From Lachnoclostridium sp. UBA1308 (GTDB taxonomy: Bacteria; Bacillota; Clostridia; Lachnospirales; Lachnospiraceae): a DNA stretch of 53,459 nt. The position numbers were made by a program, and so were the translations under genes. Below are positions 25,912-35,443 of the stretch, one piece after another (position 1 is the stretch's first letter; the number at the start of each line of letters is the position of its first letter). The notes under the pieces were generated by a model, which saw only the letters and a list, made by a program, of their open reading frames with translations, ran no database searches and had not been told where the DNA came from. The stretch spans positions 1 to 53,459 of the forward strand of contig DBTU01000049.1 in the NCBI GenBank assembly GCA_002307215.1. The letters are read 5' to 3'.

Positions 25912-26730
25912 TTATTCTTTCACCGCTCCGGATGTCATACCACTTATGATATATTTTTGTCCGATTAAGTAGACCAACATAACCGGTATACTAGTCAAAA
26001 TAATATCTGCAAAAATGAAATTCCAAAAACTATTATTCTTGCCAAAAAACTGATAAACCGCTATCGTCATGGGGAAGAGCCTGCTTTGACCGGATAAGTA
26101 CAATGGTGTCATGAAATCATTCCAAACTCCCATAAACTGTAGTATAAAGCAGGTTGTTAACGTAGGTTTTAACAATGGCATGATAATTTTAAAGAAAAGA
26201 GATATAGGTCCTGCCCCATCAATTACTGCTGCTTCATCGAGTTCGATCGGTATGGATAAAAGAAAATTGCGTATGGTAAATACGCAAAAGGGTATCATTG
26301 CACTGGTGAAGGTTATTATGATTCCTGCTTTGGAATCCATTAAATTTACCACATTAAGTACTCTCACCAAAGTAACATAGTTTACGGGGAAAAACAGTCC
26401 ACATAATACAAAATAATATAAAAATATATTAAATCGAGTACGTTTTCTGCACATAATAAAGGATGCCATCGCACAGGAAACAACCCCAATAAAAGTTGAA
26501 ATAAATGCGTAAGTGAGACTGTTGGAAAATCCTTGTATTAGTTTTCCCATGCGAATTACTTCGGTATAATTACTAAAGACCCATTTGCTAGGAAGAGAAA
26601 GGCTCATCCTGGCTGCTTCTCCTTTTGATTTAAAGGAGTTAACAAGTACCATATAAAACGGAATCACAACTACAAGACTTAATAGGATGCAGACAATCTG
26701 TTTTATTATCGCTGTAAACGTTTTTTTCAT
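25912..26730 (-). CDS. carbohydrate ABC transporter permease, MalG-type
   Basis: The 272-residue protein has six hydrophobic segments and the EAA loop IELDEAAVIDGAGPISLFFKIIMPLLKPTL, the contact site for the ATPase. The N-terminus (MKKTFTAIIKQIVCILLSLV) and C-terminus (QKYIISGMTSGAVKE) match CUT1-family MalG/LacG permeases. It abuts the MalF-type permease gene (one base overlap at 26730) and the fucosidase. No ATPase gene is present in the operon. Confidence 0.92.
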   Translation of the reverse strand: MKKTFTAIIKQIVCILLSLVVVIPFYMVLVNSFKSKGEAARMSLSLPSKWVFSNYTEVIRMGKLIQGFSNSLTYAFISTFIGVVSCAMASFIMCRKRTRFNIFLYYFVLCGLFFPVNYVTLVRVLNVVNLMDSKAGIIITFTSAMIPFCVFTIRNFLLSIPIELDEAAVIDGAGPISLFFKIIMPLLKPTLTTCFILQFMGVWNDFMTPLYLSGQSRLFPMTIAVYQFFGKNNSFWNFIFADIILTSIPVMLVYLIGQKYIISGMTSGAVKE

Positions 26731-27611
26731 TATTGCTGCACCTCCTTTTTACTCATAACCTTAACAACTAATACCCCAATAAATGCTGTAATTACCAAAA
26801 GAATCGCATTAAGTGCGGTGGACATACCATATTGACCGCTGGAATAAAGCTGATAGGAATAAGTTGTAAGTACTTCTGTTGCATGGCCGGGGCCACCGTT
26901 TGTTAATACATATATGATATCAAAAACTTTTAATCCGTAAGTAATACCAAATACCAGGTTAATCATTATAGCACCTGTTAACATTGGAAGCGTAATGTGT
27001 CTAAGTCTCTTCCAAAAATTTGCACCATCTATTTGTGCAGCTTCGTAATAAGATTTTGGTATTGTATTTAAACCAGCCAAGAAGATGGTCATTACGTAAC
27101 CGATACCACGCCATGCATCCACGCCATAAATTGATTTCCAGACTACAGATAAATCAGACAGCCATTTTTGTTTTAACATTCCAAGCTGCAAAGCATCTAA
27201 AATCGTATTCAACAAACCAGTATTGTAATTTAAAATAGTTTTAAATATTAAGCCTGTAATTACAAAAGGAAGGATAGAAGGCAGATATAATAAGGTTCTG
27301 TATATCCCTTTTCCCTTAAGTCCCTCCTGCAGCATAATTGCAAGAAATAAAGCTAAGCTTAATTTAATGGTATTTGATACAAGTGTAAATACCAAGGTAT
27401 GTGTAATACCTGATACATAATCTTTATTAGAGGTAAAGATATCAATATAATTCTGTAAACCTACGAAATTCACTCCGTTTGATAAAGATCTGGAACTCCA
27501 ATCCGTAAAGGAATAAAAAATGCCAAGCAAACTCGGTAATAAATGAAAACTGACATAGAGTACGAGCGGAATAATTAAAAACCATTGCGGATATATGTTT
27601 TTTTTGTTCAC
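26730..27611 (-). CDS. carbohydrate ABC transporter permease, MalF-type
   Basis: The 293-residue integral membrane protein has six hydrophobic segments, the N-terminal PLVLYVSFHLLPSLLGIFYSFTDW pattern and the EAA loop SYYEAAQIDGANFWKRLRHITLPML of CUT1 permeases. It partners with the downstream MalG-type permease. Between it and the binding-protein gene are 134 bases with no gene. Confidence 0.92.
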   Translation of the reverse strand: MNKKNIYPQWFLIIPLVLYVSFHLLPSLLGIFYSFTDWSSRSLSNGVNFVGLQNYIDIFTSNKDYVSGITHTLVFTLVSNTIKLSLALFLAIMLQEGLKGKGIYRTLLYLPSILPFVITGLIFKTILNYNTGLLNTILDALQLGMLKQKWLSDLSVVWKSIYGVDAWRGIGYVMTIFLAGLNTIPKSYYEAAQIDGANFWKRLRHITLPMLTGAIMINLVFGITYGLKVFDIIYVLTNGGPGHATEVLTTYSYQLYSSGQYGMSTALNAILLVITAFIGVLVVKVMSKKEVQQ

Positions 27612-27745
27612 TTTTAACCCTCTTTTCCATTATGTGTCTAAGAAAAATAGCATTACTCCATTTCTTCGTTAGTATCAATTTTCTGTAGGATGGCCGTAAG
27701 CTACTTTTCGTCGACTCCATAATTTATTCGCTTATCTGGTTTTAA

Positions 27746-29131
27746 CTATTTCCAATTGGGATCATTTGCCAATTTCGCAGCTTCAGCCCTATTGATATCC
27801 ATATTTTTCAATACATCATTTGCTTCCATCGTACCCTGCACGTATGCTACCATGTCAGCTCCAAAATCCATCCAATAAGTATTGGTGTACTTCGTACCTG
27901 TTTGAAGAACACTCGTCTTCATTTTTGCGGCGGGAACAGTAGCCATGAATTCTTCTTCTTCCGTTAACCAGTGTTGTTGTATGTTATCATCAATTATGTC
28001 AAGATTAGTGAAGGAAGTTGGACTATCAAGGATTTCTTGTAATGTCTCCGTTTGCATGCAGTATTCAAAAAATGCTTTGACTAACTCAGGATGTTCGCTT
28101 GTTGCAGATCCAAACATAGTAGGGCCGCCCGGATTAACAGGGAATGTATCATTATCGCCCAGTGGAATTAGGAATAATCCAAATTCATCTGTTGTCCCTG
28201 TATCATCTTTGATTTCTTTAATATAGCTGGAGGAAGCCATAGTCATGGCAATTGTTCTGTCCGAAAATTCATTGGATCTATTCGTACTATCTGTACCAAT
28301 CCAATCTTCTCCAAAATATCCGGCAGCGGATAATTCTTTAAACTGGCTTAAAACCTCAAGCATTTTTGCATTGCCCGCAAAGGTTGCCGTATTATTATTA
28401 AGAGCATCATATAAACCCGGTGTTGCTTCTTCATATACTCCACCAATTTGGAAAAAAGCCAATTGATGCTGCCAACCGTCTGCACCCGGCATAAACCATG
28501 GTGTGATACCTTTTTCTGCTATTTTTGCACAAAGATCTTTTAATTCAGCATAAGTTGCCGGAATTGTCCATCCATTTTCCTCAAATAATGTTTTATTATA
28601 TACCAAAACATATTCCGGCGAATTCTGCCAGATCTGTAAGCCATATATTTTATCATTATAAGTACAGGACTCTAGTCTTGTTTCCGGTATTTTCTTTGTC
28701 CAATCCGCGTCGGTAAAATCAATACAATATTTTTCCGGATCAACAATCTGGGTACCGATTGCAAAGGGGTCAGATTGAATCCAAAAGACATCCGGAAGAG
28801 AATCTGATGTTAATTTAACCTGAAGTATATCGGTATATTGATCTGCTGGAATTGTTTGAAGGTCTACGGTTACGCCATAAGTGTCTTCAAAACGAGCTAT
28901 GGACGCATCATAACGATTGTCCAACCAGCCAGCTGATACTATAATGCTTAGTTCTTCACCTGCAAATTGATTAGTTACATCCGTTGTCTCTGTTTCAGTG
29001 TTTTGTGCTTCCTCTGAAGATGAATTACTCTCCGAGGCTGCGTCTGAATTATCGGATGATTTTGTACATCCCGATAACATAGAAGCAACCATAAATACAA
29101 ATAATAATAATGCTACTACTTTCTTTTTCAT
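27746..29131 (-). CDS. extracellular sugar-binding lipoprotein (family 1, CUT1 class)
   Basis: The 461-residue protein has a lipoprotein signal (VFMVASMLSGCTKSS; Cys22 lipidated), a Ser/Glu/Thr-rich tether (about 25-50), then a family 1 solute-binding fold: LPDVFWIQSDPFAIGTQI, a tract around PGADGWQHQLAFFQIGG, and a C-terminal region rich in aromatic residues. First gene of the operon with the two permeases and the fucosidase, so it likely captures fucosylated oligosaccharides. Divergent from the kinase/regulator pair at 29543-32144, which likely controls it. Confidence 0.9.
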   Translation of the reverse strand: MKKKVVALLLFVFMVASMLSGCTKSSDNSDAASESNSSSEEAQNTETETTDVTNQFAGEELSIIVSAGWLDNRYDASIARFEDTYGVTVDLQTIPADQYTDILQVKLTSDSLPDVFWIQSDPFAIGTQIVDPEKYCIDFTDADWTKKIPETRLESCTYNDKIYGLQIWQNSPEYVLVYNKTLFEENGWTIPATYAELKDLCAKIAEKGITPWFMPGADGWQHQLAFFQIGGVYEEATPGLYDALNNNTATFAGNAKMLEVLSQFKELSAAGYFGEDWIGTDSTNRSNEFSDRTIAMTMASSSYIKEIKDDTGTTDEFGLFLIPLGDNDTFPVNPGGPTMFGSATSEHPELVKAFFEYCMQTETLQEILDSPTSFTNLDIIDDNIQQHWLTEEEEFMATVPAAKMKTSVLQTGTKYTNTYWMDFGADMVAYVQGTMEANDVLKNMDINRAEAAKLANDPNWK

Positions 29132-29170
29132 AAAATCCTCCTGTATTTTGTTTACCTCATCGATGATGGT

Positions 29171-29195
29171 ATCTGAATTTTAACGAAATTCAGAT
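29171..29195. promoter_or_regulatory. inverted repeat in the binding-protein leader
   Basis: ATCTGAATTT (29171-29180) and AAATTCAGAT (29186-29195) are perfect inverted repeats around TAACG, about 40-64 bases before the lipoprotein start. It is a candidate operator or leader hairpin. The rest of the 411-base divergent region (29132-29542) is AT-rich with no gene. Confidence 0.4.
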
Positions 29196-29542
29196 GAAAA
29201 GTCTATGCACTTTTTAAGATGCATTTTGGACTATCTTTACATATTTTTGTCCCATTCTACGATTAATTTGATTATTACGCCCACTATGTTATTATTCTCC
29301 AAAAAAATGTAATGCAATATGTATAAATTTTGTCACATTTTCTAAATCATTATATAAAAACTGCCGTTAATTCTTCTCAAAAATCATTGAGGATCAATTG
29401 AAACATTTTGACTTTCATCGCTAGGTTGATAAATTACTATTAGTACTTTACTAACAAATGTGCTATGCTATTTTTATCAGTACTTAACCTACCCTTTTAA
29501 AATCCACTTTAATCCTTCCATAATTTAGAAAGAGGAAACCAT

Positions 29543-31351
29543 ATGCGCCAGCTAAAACTACAGACTAAATTGTTTCTAGCCTATGTAGGACTCGCTGTAC
29601 TAATTTTACTCACTTTCAGTGTTTTCTTTTACAAATACGTATCTGATCAATTAATAACTCAGGAAATTGACAGCATGACTTCACAAAATACTTATTTTAT
29701 GGAGCAGATTGATGCTGTAATCAATGATATGGATACAGTTTCCATTAATATTAATTACCTCAGTCTGGTATCAGATAAGCTGGAGTCTTCCTTTGATTTG
29801 GATATATCAAGAAATACGTTAAACAGCCTAGCCAGCTTATTTCTGGCTATTAATGGTGCCGATATTAAGGTGGATCAGATTTATCTTTACGATATGTGGG
29901 GGAATCTGCTGAAGGTAGGAATTAAGACAAATACAGATTCTGTCGATTTAAATAACCTTCCCTGGTTTAACAAAGTATTGGAATCAGATGGCAAAAAATT
30001 GATCAGTATACCTTATAATACCTCTTCTTTATCCGCCTCCTCAAACTATTCTGATTGGTTCCTATCTGTTTATCGTTCTTATAATAACCATTATGGGCGG
30101 ACGGTGGGTGCAATTGAAACCATTAAACGATGTAATAGCGTATTTAAATGTATAAACAGTTATAAACGAAGAACAAAAGATACTGCCGCAGTTTATATCT
30201 ATTCCTCTGATAATACTATGATATATCCTTATGACCTTACAACAGAGGAACAAAGTTCCATTCCTGATTATTATTCTTATATCAATGATAAAGATAAAAC
30301 TGCAGCTATGATTAACCCTGTCACCGACGAAAAAGAATATATGGTTTATCATACCTCTTCCTACAGTGGTTGGACTTATGTTACGGTACAGCCCGAATCT
30401 TATATTCTAAAAACAGTCTATAGCCTGCTTAAATTATTGCTTATATTTGTATGCATTCTACTCGCGACTTCCCTCCTGATTTCTTACTCTTTATCACGGA
30501 GCTTGGTAAAACCTATTAAGCATTTAAAGCACATTATACAGCGGATACAAATTGATACCCTAGGGGAAGATAAAATTAATAATTATCCCGGTACTTATAA
30601 TGAGGTGTCAGAACTATATCATGAGTTCCAGTCCATGAGTGAAAATTTAAAAGTATCCATGAATGAACTGATTGATGCAAGACAACAGGAATTAAAGTCA
30701 CGCACCCTTGCACTTCAGTCCCAGATAAACCCTCACTTATATTATAATACCCTCTCCAGCATTATTGTCCTTACAGAGAACGGACAACCCCATGAGGTTA
30801 TTACCATGTGCCGGTATCTTTCACAAATCATGAGATATATCACTGACAGTTCTGCTACCATTATTGGCATTGGTCTTGAAATCGATTATGTCAATAAATA
30901 CCTATATTGTATGAAAGTACGCTACCAATCCAGTTTAAATTATACCATTGATATAGATGATGCCCTATTAGAGTACCGCGTTCCTAAATTAATCATACAA
31001 CCTATTGTTGAAAACGCCGTTAAATACGGTACCAATTGTATTCCACCCTGGAATATTTCAATCATTGGTCGTATTTATGAGGATTACTGGCAGATTGATA
31101 TCATAGATTCCGGTACCGGTTTTTCTGTTAACGATATGAAAACGATTGATGATCGGATCAAAGAAGTTGACAACAATCCCGGAATGCCTGAAATGCAGAT
31201 TAACGGATTAGGTATGATCAATGTATATATACGTTGGAAACTCTTCTGCGGAGACACTATGATATTCCTTTATGGCAATACAAAAGAAGGGAATGGCTTT
31301 GTATCCATCGGACAACGACTTGCACGAACAATGGATGAGGCGTCAGATTGA
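29543..31351 (+). CDS. LytS-type sensor histidine kinase with extracellular Cache-like domain
   Basis: The 602-residue protein has a transmembrane helix at about 10-32, an extracellular domain of about 265 residues (alpha/beta, Cache-like, e.g. DQIYLYDMWGNLLKVG, MVYHTSSYSGWTYVTVQP), a second helix at about 298-320, a HAMP region (SLVKPIKHLKHIIQRI), the His_kinase motif LQSQINPHLYYNTLSSIIVL, and a GHKL ATPase with IQPIVENAVKYG, DSGTGFSV and INGLGMINVYIRWKL. Such kinases sense extracellular sugars or their binding proteins. Divergent from the fucoside importer; followed after 16 bases by its AraC-type regulator. Confidence 0.92.
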   Translation: MRQLKLQTKLFLAYVGLAVLILLTFSVFFYKYVSDQLITQEIDSMTSQNTYFMEQIDAVINDMDTVSININYLSLVSDKLESSFDLDISRNTLNSLASLFLAINGADIKVDQIYLYDMWGNLLKVGIKTNTDSVDLNNLPWFNKVLESDGKKLISIPYNTSSLSASSNYSDWFLSVYRSYNNHYGRTVGAIETIKRCNSVFKCINSYKRRTKDTAAVYIYSSDNTMIYPYDLTTEEQSSIPDYYSYINDKDKTAAMINPVTDEKEYMVYHTSSYSGWTYVTVQPESYILKTVYSLLKLLLIFVCILLATSLLISYSLSRSLVKPIKHLKHIIQRIQIDTLGEDKINNYPGTYNEVSELYHEFQSMSENLKVSMNELIDARQQELKSRTLALQSQINPHLYYNTLSSIIVLTENGQPHEVITMCRYLSQIMRYITDSSATIIGIGLEIDYVNKYLYCMKVRYQSSLNYTIDIDDALLEYRVPKLIIQPIVENAVKYGTNCIPPWNISIIGRIYEDYWQIDIIDSGTGFSVNDMKTIDDRIKEVDNNPGMPEMQINGLGMINVYIRWKLFCGDTMIFLYGNTKEGNGFVSIGQRLARTMDEASD

Positions 31352-31367
31352 AAGAATGGGAGAAAAC

Positions 31368-32144
31368 ATGAAATATTCCGTAGTTATCGCTGAGGATGAG
31401 GAATTATTACTTCACAATTTAGTACAAAAAGTTCAACTTTTAGATGAAGAAACAGATTTTGAAGTTGTAGGAACTGCTCAAACCGGTATTCAAGCGTATG
31501 AATTGGTAAAGGAGCTGAATCCTGATTTAGTTATCACCGACATTCGTATGCCCATAATGGGTGGAATTGCCCTGATCAAGAAAATCCAGGAGCATTATCC
31601 ATTGACTGATTTTATTATAACCAGCGGTTATTCTGATTTCGAATACACCAAAAGTGCAATACAGCTTAGGGTATCGGAATATCTGCTTAAACCAGTAGAT
31701 CCGGACGAACTGAAGGCAGCTTTATTACAATTAAAAAACAAGTATAAATTGCAGCAAAGTTCCTTTGGGGACATTTTTAATCATTCTACTACCCGTAACA
31801 CTCCTGCCCAGATTGCAAGTATATTAAAGGATTATATCGCCCTGAATTATCATACCGAGATTAACCTTAACCTAATCGCCAACAACATGAACTACAGTTC
31901 CGGTTATCTCACTAAAATTTTTTATAAGCAATACAACTGCAGTCCTTCCAGGTACCTTATCTCCCTGCGTATGCAAAAAGCACAGCAGATTCTTCTCCAT
32001 AACCCGGAGCTTTCCATCCGTCAAGTTGGGGAAATCATCGGATATCATGATCAGGGATATTTCAGCCGGATTTTTAAAAAGCAGGTTGGAGTCAGTCCGT
32101 TTGAGTATAGGGACAAACCAAAGGAAACTCAAGTATCTTCATAA
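31368..32144 (+). CDS. AraC-type response regulator
   Basis: The ATG at 31368 (GGGAG 5 bases upstream) gives a 258-residue protein; the frame is open from 31272 but that part overlaps the kinase gene. It has a receiver (VVIAEDEELLLHNLV; phosphoacceptor Asp in DLVITDIRMPIMGG; KPVD) at 1-120 and an AraC double helix-turn-helix at about 150-255 (LNLIANNMNYSSGYLTKIFY, IRQVGEIIGYHDQGYFSRIF). It lacks the long linker of the 22619 regulator. It probably activates the divergent fucosidase/importer operon and perhaps the glycerate kinase gene 39 bases downstream. Confidence 0.92.
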   Translation: MKYSVVIAEDEELLLHNLVQKVQLLDEETDFEVVGTAQTGIQAYELVKELNPDLVITDIRMPIMGGIALIKKIQEHYPLTDFIITSGYSDFEYTKSAIQLRVSEYLLKPVDPDELKAALLQLKNKYKLQQSSFGDIFNHSTTRNTPAQIASILKDYIALNYHTEINLNLIANNMNYSSGYLTKIFYKQYNCSPSRYLISLRMQKAQQILLHNPELSIRQVGEIIGYHDQGYFSRIFKKQVGVSPFEYRDKPKETQVSS

Positions 32145-32183
32145 ATCTATCTACCTGTAGTTCATGAAAGGAATGTAAATTAT

Positions 32184-33323
32184 ATGAAAATCGTAATAGC
32201 AATTGATTCACTCAAAGGGAGCTTGTCCTCGATGGAAGCCGGTAATTCAATAAAGGAAGGTATCCTTAGTGTCTGCGATGCGGAAGTAATTGTAAAGCCT
32301 CTGGCAGACGGCGGAGAAGGCACCGTGGATTCACTTCTTGCAGGTATGGATGGTAGGGAAGTAGATATGGAAGCTGTCGGCCCTTTGGGCAGGAAGGTTT
32401 CCTGCAAATATGGAATTCTCGCCGATAATATAACAGCAATACTTGAGATGGCTGCCGTAGCCGGAATTAAGCTTATCCCAACCGAAGCTCTTAATCCGCT
32501 TAATACAACAACCTATGGAGTCGGAGAAATGATTAAGGATGCAATCAGCCGTGGTTGCAGAAATTTCATTATAGGTATCGGTGGTAGTGCCACAAATGAT
32601 GGCGGTATTGGAATGCTTCAGGCTCTAGGATTCGAATTCTATGATTCTGATGGAAAACCGGTAGGACCAGAAGGACGGGAGTTATGCAATATTGCAAGCC
32701 TTAGCTTGAAGGGAGCTTTAAAGGAGCTCAGCGATTGCAGCTTTAAAATCGCCTGCGATGTAAATAATCCTCTCTGCGGTCCGAATGGAGCAACCAATGT
32801 ATTCGGGCCTCAGAAGGGTGCAACACCTGAGATAATTAAAACTCTAGATTCCGGTCTTTATAATTTCTCCGAGATTGTCAAGAAAACTCTCGGAAAGGAT
32901 ACGGCTAGCGTACCCGGAACCGGAGCAGCCGGCGGACTCGGTTATGCTTTCTTAACCTTCCTTAACGCAACCCTGGAATCAGGCATTAGTATAATCTTAA
33001 AGGAAATCGGGCTTGAGGACGATATTAAGGATGCAGACTTTGTTATTACGGGAGAAGGGAAGCTTGACTTTCAGACAGCAATGGGCAAAGCACCGATCGG
33101 AGTTGCGAAGCTGGCAAAGAAGCATGGAAAGAAAGTAATCGCTTTTGCAGGCGGCACTACAAAGGATGCTGTAAAATGCAATGAAGAAGGCGTTGATGCA
33201 TATTTTGGTATCATACAGCTTCCTATGACCGTGGAGGAAGCCATGGAATACGATACTGCAAGAACAAACCTTATTTCTGCGGCATCCCAGGTCTTCCGAC
33301 TGATTAAAGCAGTACAATCCTAA
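32184..33323 (+). CDS. glycerate kinase (GK-II/GlxK type)
   Basis: The 379-residue protein fits the glycerate kinase 2 family in length and motifs: AIDSLKGSLSSMEAGNSIKE, PLADGGEGTVDSL, GIGGSATNDGGIGMLQALG, VFGPQKGA, and GTGAAGGLGYAFL, VITGEGKLDFQTAMGKAP. It phosphorylates D-glycerate with ATP in the cytoplasm; family members give 2- or 3-phosphoglycerate. It follows the fucoside kinase/regulator pair and lies near a GarR-like tartronate semialdehyde reductase (34503), so both may process a sugar-acid-derived glycerate. Confidence 0.93.
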   Translation: MKIVIAIDSLKGSLSSMEAGNSIKEGILSVCDAEVIVKPLADGGEGTVDSLLAGMDGREVDMEAVGPLGRKVSCKYGILADNITAILEMAAVAGIKLIPTEALNPLNTTTYGVGEMIKDAISRGCRNFIIGIGGSATNDGGIGMLQALGFEFYDSDGKPVGPEGRELCNIASLSLKGALKELSDCSFKIACDVNNPLCGPNGATNVFGPQKGATPEIIKTLDSGLYNFSEIVKKTLGKDTASVPGTGAAGGLGYAFLTFLNATLESGISIILKEIGLEDDIKDADFVITGEGKLDFQTAMGKAPIGVAKLAKKHGKKVIAFAGGTTKDAVKCNEEGVDAYFGIIQLPMTVEEAMEYDTARTNLISAASQVFRLIKAVQS

Positions 33324-33378
33324 AACTATATGTATAATTTATTATACCGGCAATATTAAGGATAACGGATATTTCACA

Positions 33379-33595
33379 AAGGGGCTGTTGCAAATATAGC
33401 TTGTATAATACAAGAGTCTTCACACACTCCCCTCACACACAGAACGAGAGACACATTATAGATTTTGTACGCCATATTCGTACATGAATGTTCGTATTTG
33501 GCGTACAAAATCCACAACATGTCTCTCATACAGTGTATTATGGGGAGAATGTGAAGACTCTTGTATTTTTGGAGGTAATTTTGCAACAGCCCCTT
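33379..33595. mobile_element. 217-bp palindromic MITE-like element
   Basis: The ends AAGGGGCTGTTGCAAA (33379-33394) and 33580-33595 are perfect inverted repeats. Inside, ATACAAGAGTCTTCACA (from about 33408) is matched by its complement up to 33565, and GATTTTGTACGCCA (33461-33474) is matched by TGGCGTACAAAATC (33499-33512), so almost the whole element is one long interrupted palindrome. There is no ORF of note. The GGGGCTGTTGCAA ends are of the kind found on transposon families, so it is probably a non-autonomous derivative. I see no clear target duplication. It sits between convergent genes and may also terminate transcription. Confidence 0.7.
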
Positions 33596-33640
33596 AATTA
33601 ATTAGTGGATTGATGAAAAATGCTTACTTGTTCAAACAGA

Positions 33641-34450
33641 TCAGTATTTCGTATCATATGGCCAAGGCTGACCACCTGCAATGCATCCGCCATCCACCCT
33701 GTATTCACAGCCTGTTATATATACCGATGCATCCGAAGCAAGCAGGATGCAGACACCTACAATATCATCCGGATAACCGGGACGGTTCAACGCAATCCGG
33801 TCCAGCAGATATTGGGAACGTACCGGATGCTCCCAAGTCACTGTGGTGAGTGGCGTCTTGATATGTCCCGGACTAATTGTATTTGCCCTGACATTGTATT
33901 TTGCCCATTCAACAGCCTGTGCTTTTGTTAACGCAACGATTCCACTTTTGGTGGCTGCATAAACGGAGCAGCCTCCAAGTACCCATCCCGTATTGTGAGA
34001 TCCAATGTTAATTATACTTCCATGGTTCTGCTTTCTCATATAATGTCCGACTGCTTGTGATACAAGGAATACTCCCTTTAAATTGATATCCATGATACGG
34101 TCATATGTTTCTTCCTCTACATCAAGGATGCCTTCTCTCTTATTGATTCCTGCGCAATTAACCAGAACATCGATATGTCCGTATTGCTCTGCGACTTCAT
34201 TAACACAGGATTTGATGTTATCCTTGTCCATTACGTTCAAGATATGGGAGGATGCTTTGCCTCCTTCCATTTCAATCTTTTCTTTCAATTCATCCAGCCT
34301 TTGCTTATTTATATCACATAGGGCTATAGCTGCACCTGCCTTTGCCAGGCCCTCACACAGCTCGCTACCGATTCCGCCCGCTGCCCCTGTAAATAATACT
34401 GTCTTTCCCTCAAGTGAAAACAAATTCTCTAGGTATGATTTCTCTGACAT
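33641..34450 (-). CDS. SDR-family NAD(P)-dependent dehydrogenase (gluconate 5-dehydrogenase-like)
   Basis: The 269-residue protein is a classical short-chain dehydrogenase: nucleotide loop TVLFTGAAGGIGSEL, DVLVNCAGINKREG, catalytic Ser in SIINIGSHNT and YAATK (Tyr and Lys), then ANTISPGHIKTPLT. AGGAGG lies 8 bases before ATG 34450. It is the last gene of the operon 33641-37214 (split transketolase, GarR-like reductase, SDR). Related enzymes oxidise or reduce keto-sugars and sugar acids; the substrate here is not evident. Confidence 0.9.
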   Translation of the reverse strand: MSEKSYLENLFSLEGKTVLFTGAAGGIGSELCEGLAKAGAAIALCDINKQRLDELKEKIEMEGGKASSHILNVMDKDNIKSCVNEVAEQYGHIDVLVNCAGINKREGILDVEEETYDRIMDINLKGVFLVSQAVGHYMRKQNHGSIINIGSHNTGWVLGGCSVYAATKSGIVALTKAQAVEWAKYNVRANTISPGHIKTPLTTVTWEHPVRSQYLLDRIALNRPGYPDDIVGVCILLASDASVYITGCEYRVDGGCIAGGQPWPYDTKY

Positions 34451-34502
34451 ATTAACGCCTCCTATATCGTTTCTGACATAAATTAACCGGAACTGAATTA
34501 CC

Positions 34503-35393
34503 TTATTTTCGGATTTCAGTTCCTGTTAATTTCTCATAATACATTGCTATACCACTGTGGTCATTCTGGCCGTACCCGTCTGTATGAAGCATCTGGAGCA
34601 TTTCCATCACAATTGCTGTTAACGGCAGGGGTGCTCCAACCGAATGACCGGTTTCTAATGCATTATTTAAATCCTTAATATGTAGATCAATTTTAAAGCC
34701 GGGTGTGAAATTACCCTCTGTAATCATTGGTAGCTTCGCATTCATAACCGTGGAGCCTGCAAGACCGCCTTTGATCGCATCAAATACTTTGATTGGATCA
34801 ACACCCGCTTTCGTGCTAAGCATGAAGGCTTCCGACACTGCCGCAATATTTAAGGCCACAATTACCTGGTTCGCAAGCTTGGTTGTATTCCCTGCACCAA
34901 TAGCTCCGCAATGAACCGCACTTGCACCCATCAGCATTAAAACATCATATACTTCATCAAAAACAGCCTTATCTCCGCCTACCATGATAGCTAACGATCC
35001 GTCAATCGCTTTCGGTTCGCCGCCCGATACAGGAGCATCAATCATTTTAACGCCTTTTGCTGCAGATGCCTTCTCAATTTCTTGTGAAACAATCGGTGCG
35101 ATAGAGCTCATATCAACGATGATTGTTCCTTCTGATGCTCCTTCCAGAATGCCGTTATCTCCCATAATAACCGATTTTACATGCGGACCGTTCGGTAACA
35201 TAGTAATAATTAATTTACACTTTGTTGCAACATCCTTTGAGGAGGTGGCCGCTTTTGCGCCTGCTGCAACCACAGCATCAACATTTTCCTTGATCACATC
35301 AAAGACAATCAACTCATGTCCTGCTTTGATAAGATTTTTTGCCATGGGCTTTCCCATGATTCCAAGTCCGATAAATCCAATTCTCATATTCAT
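34503..35393 (-). CDS. NAD(P)-dependent beta-hydroxyacid dehydrogenase, 2-hydroxy-3-oxopropionate reductase-like (GarR type)
   Basis: The 296-residue protein has the family signatures in order: RIGFIGLGIMGKPMAKNL (Rossmann), MIDAPVSGGEPKA (substrate binding), GAIGAGNTTKLANQ with the catalytic lysine, and FKIDLHIKDLNNALETG. Members reduce tartronate semialdehyde to D-glycerate, or oxidise related 3-hydroxyacids. GGAGG fits an ATG at 35387 better (9-base spacing) than 35393. With the glycerate kinase at 32184 it could feed glycerate into glycolysis. Confidence 0.9.
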   Translation of the reverse strand: MNMRIGFIGLGIMGKPMAKNLIKAGHELIVFDVIKENVDAVVAAGAKAATSSKDVATKCKLIITMLPNGPHVKSVIMGDNGILEGASEGTIIVDMSSIAPIVSQEIEKASAAKGVKMIDAPVSGGEPKAIDGSLAIMVGGDKAVFDEVYDVLMLMGASAVHCGAIGAGNTTKLANQVIVALNIAAVSEAFMLSTKAGVDPIKVFDAIKGGLAGSTVMNAKLPMITEGNFTPGFKIDLHIKDLNNALETGHSVGAPLPLTAIVMEMLQMLHTDGYGQNDHSGIAMYYEKLTGTEIRK

Positions 35394-35443
35394 TTTCCTC
35401 CATTTTACTGTAATCTGTAACCTAAAAAGGCCATCTACATAAT

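Noticed and set aside
33610..33931. Two overlapping + strand frames at the MITE border
   Set aside because: They are antisense to the end of the SDR gene and share no recognisable motif.
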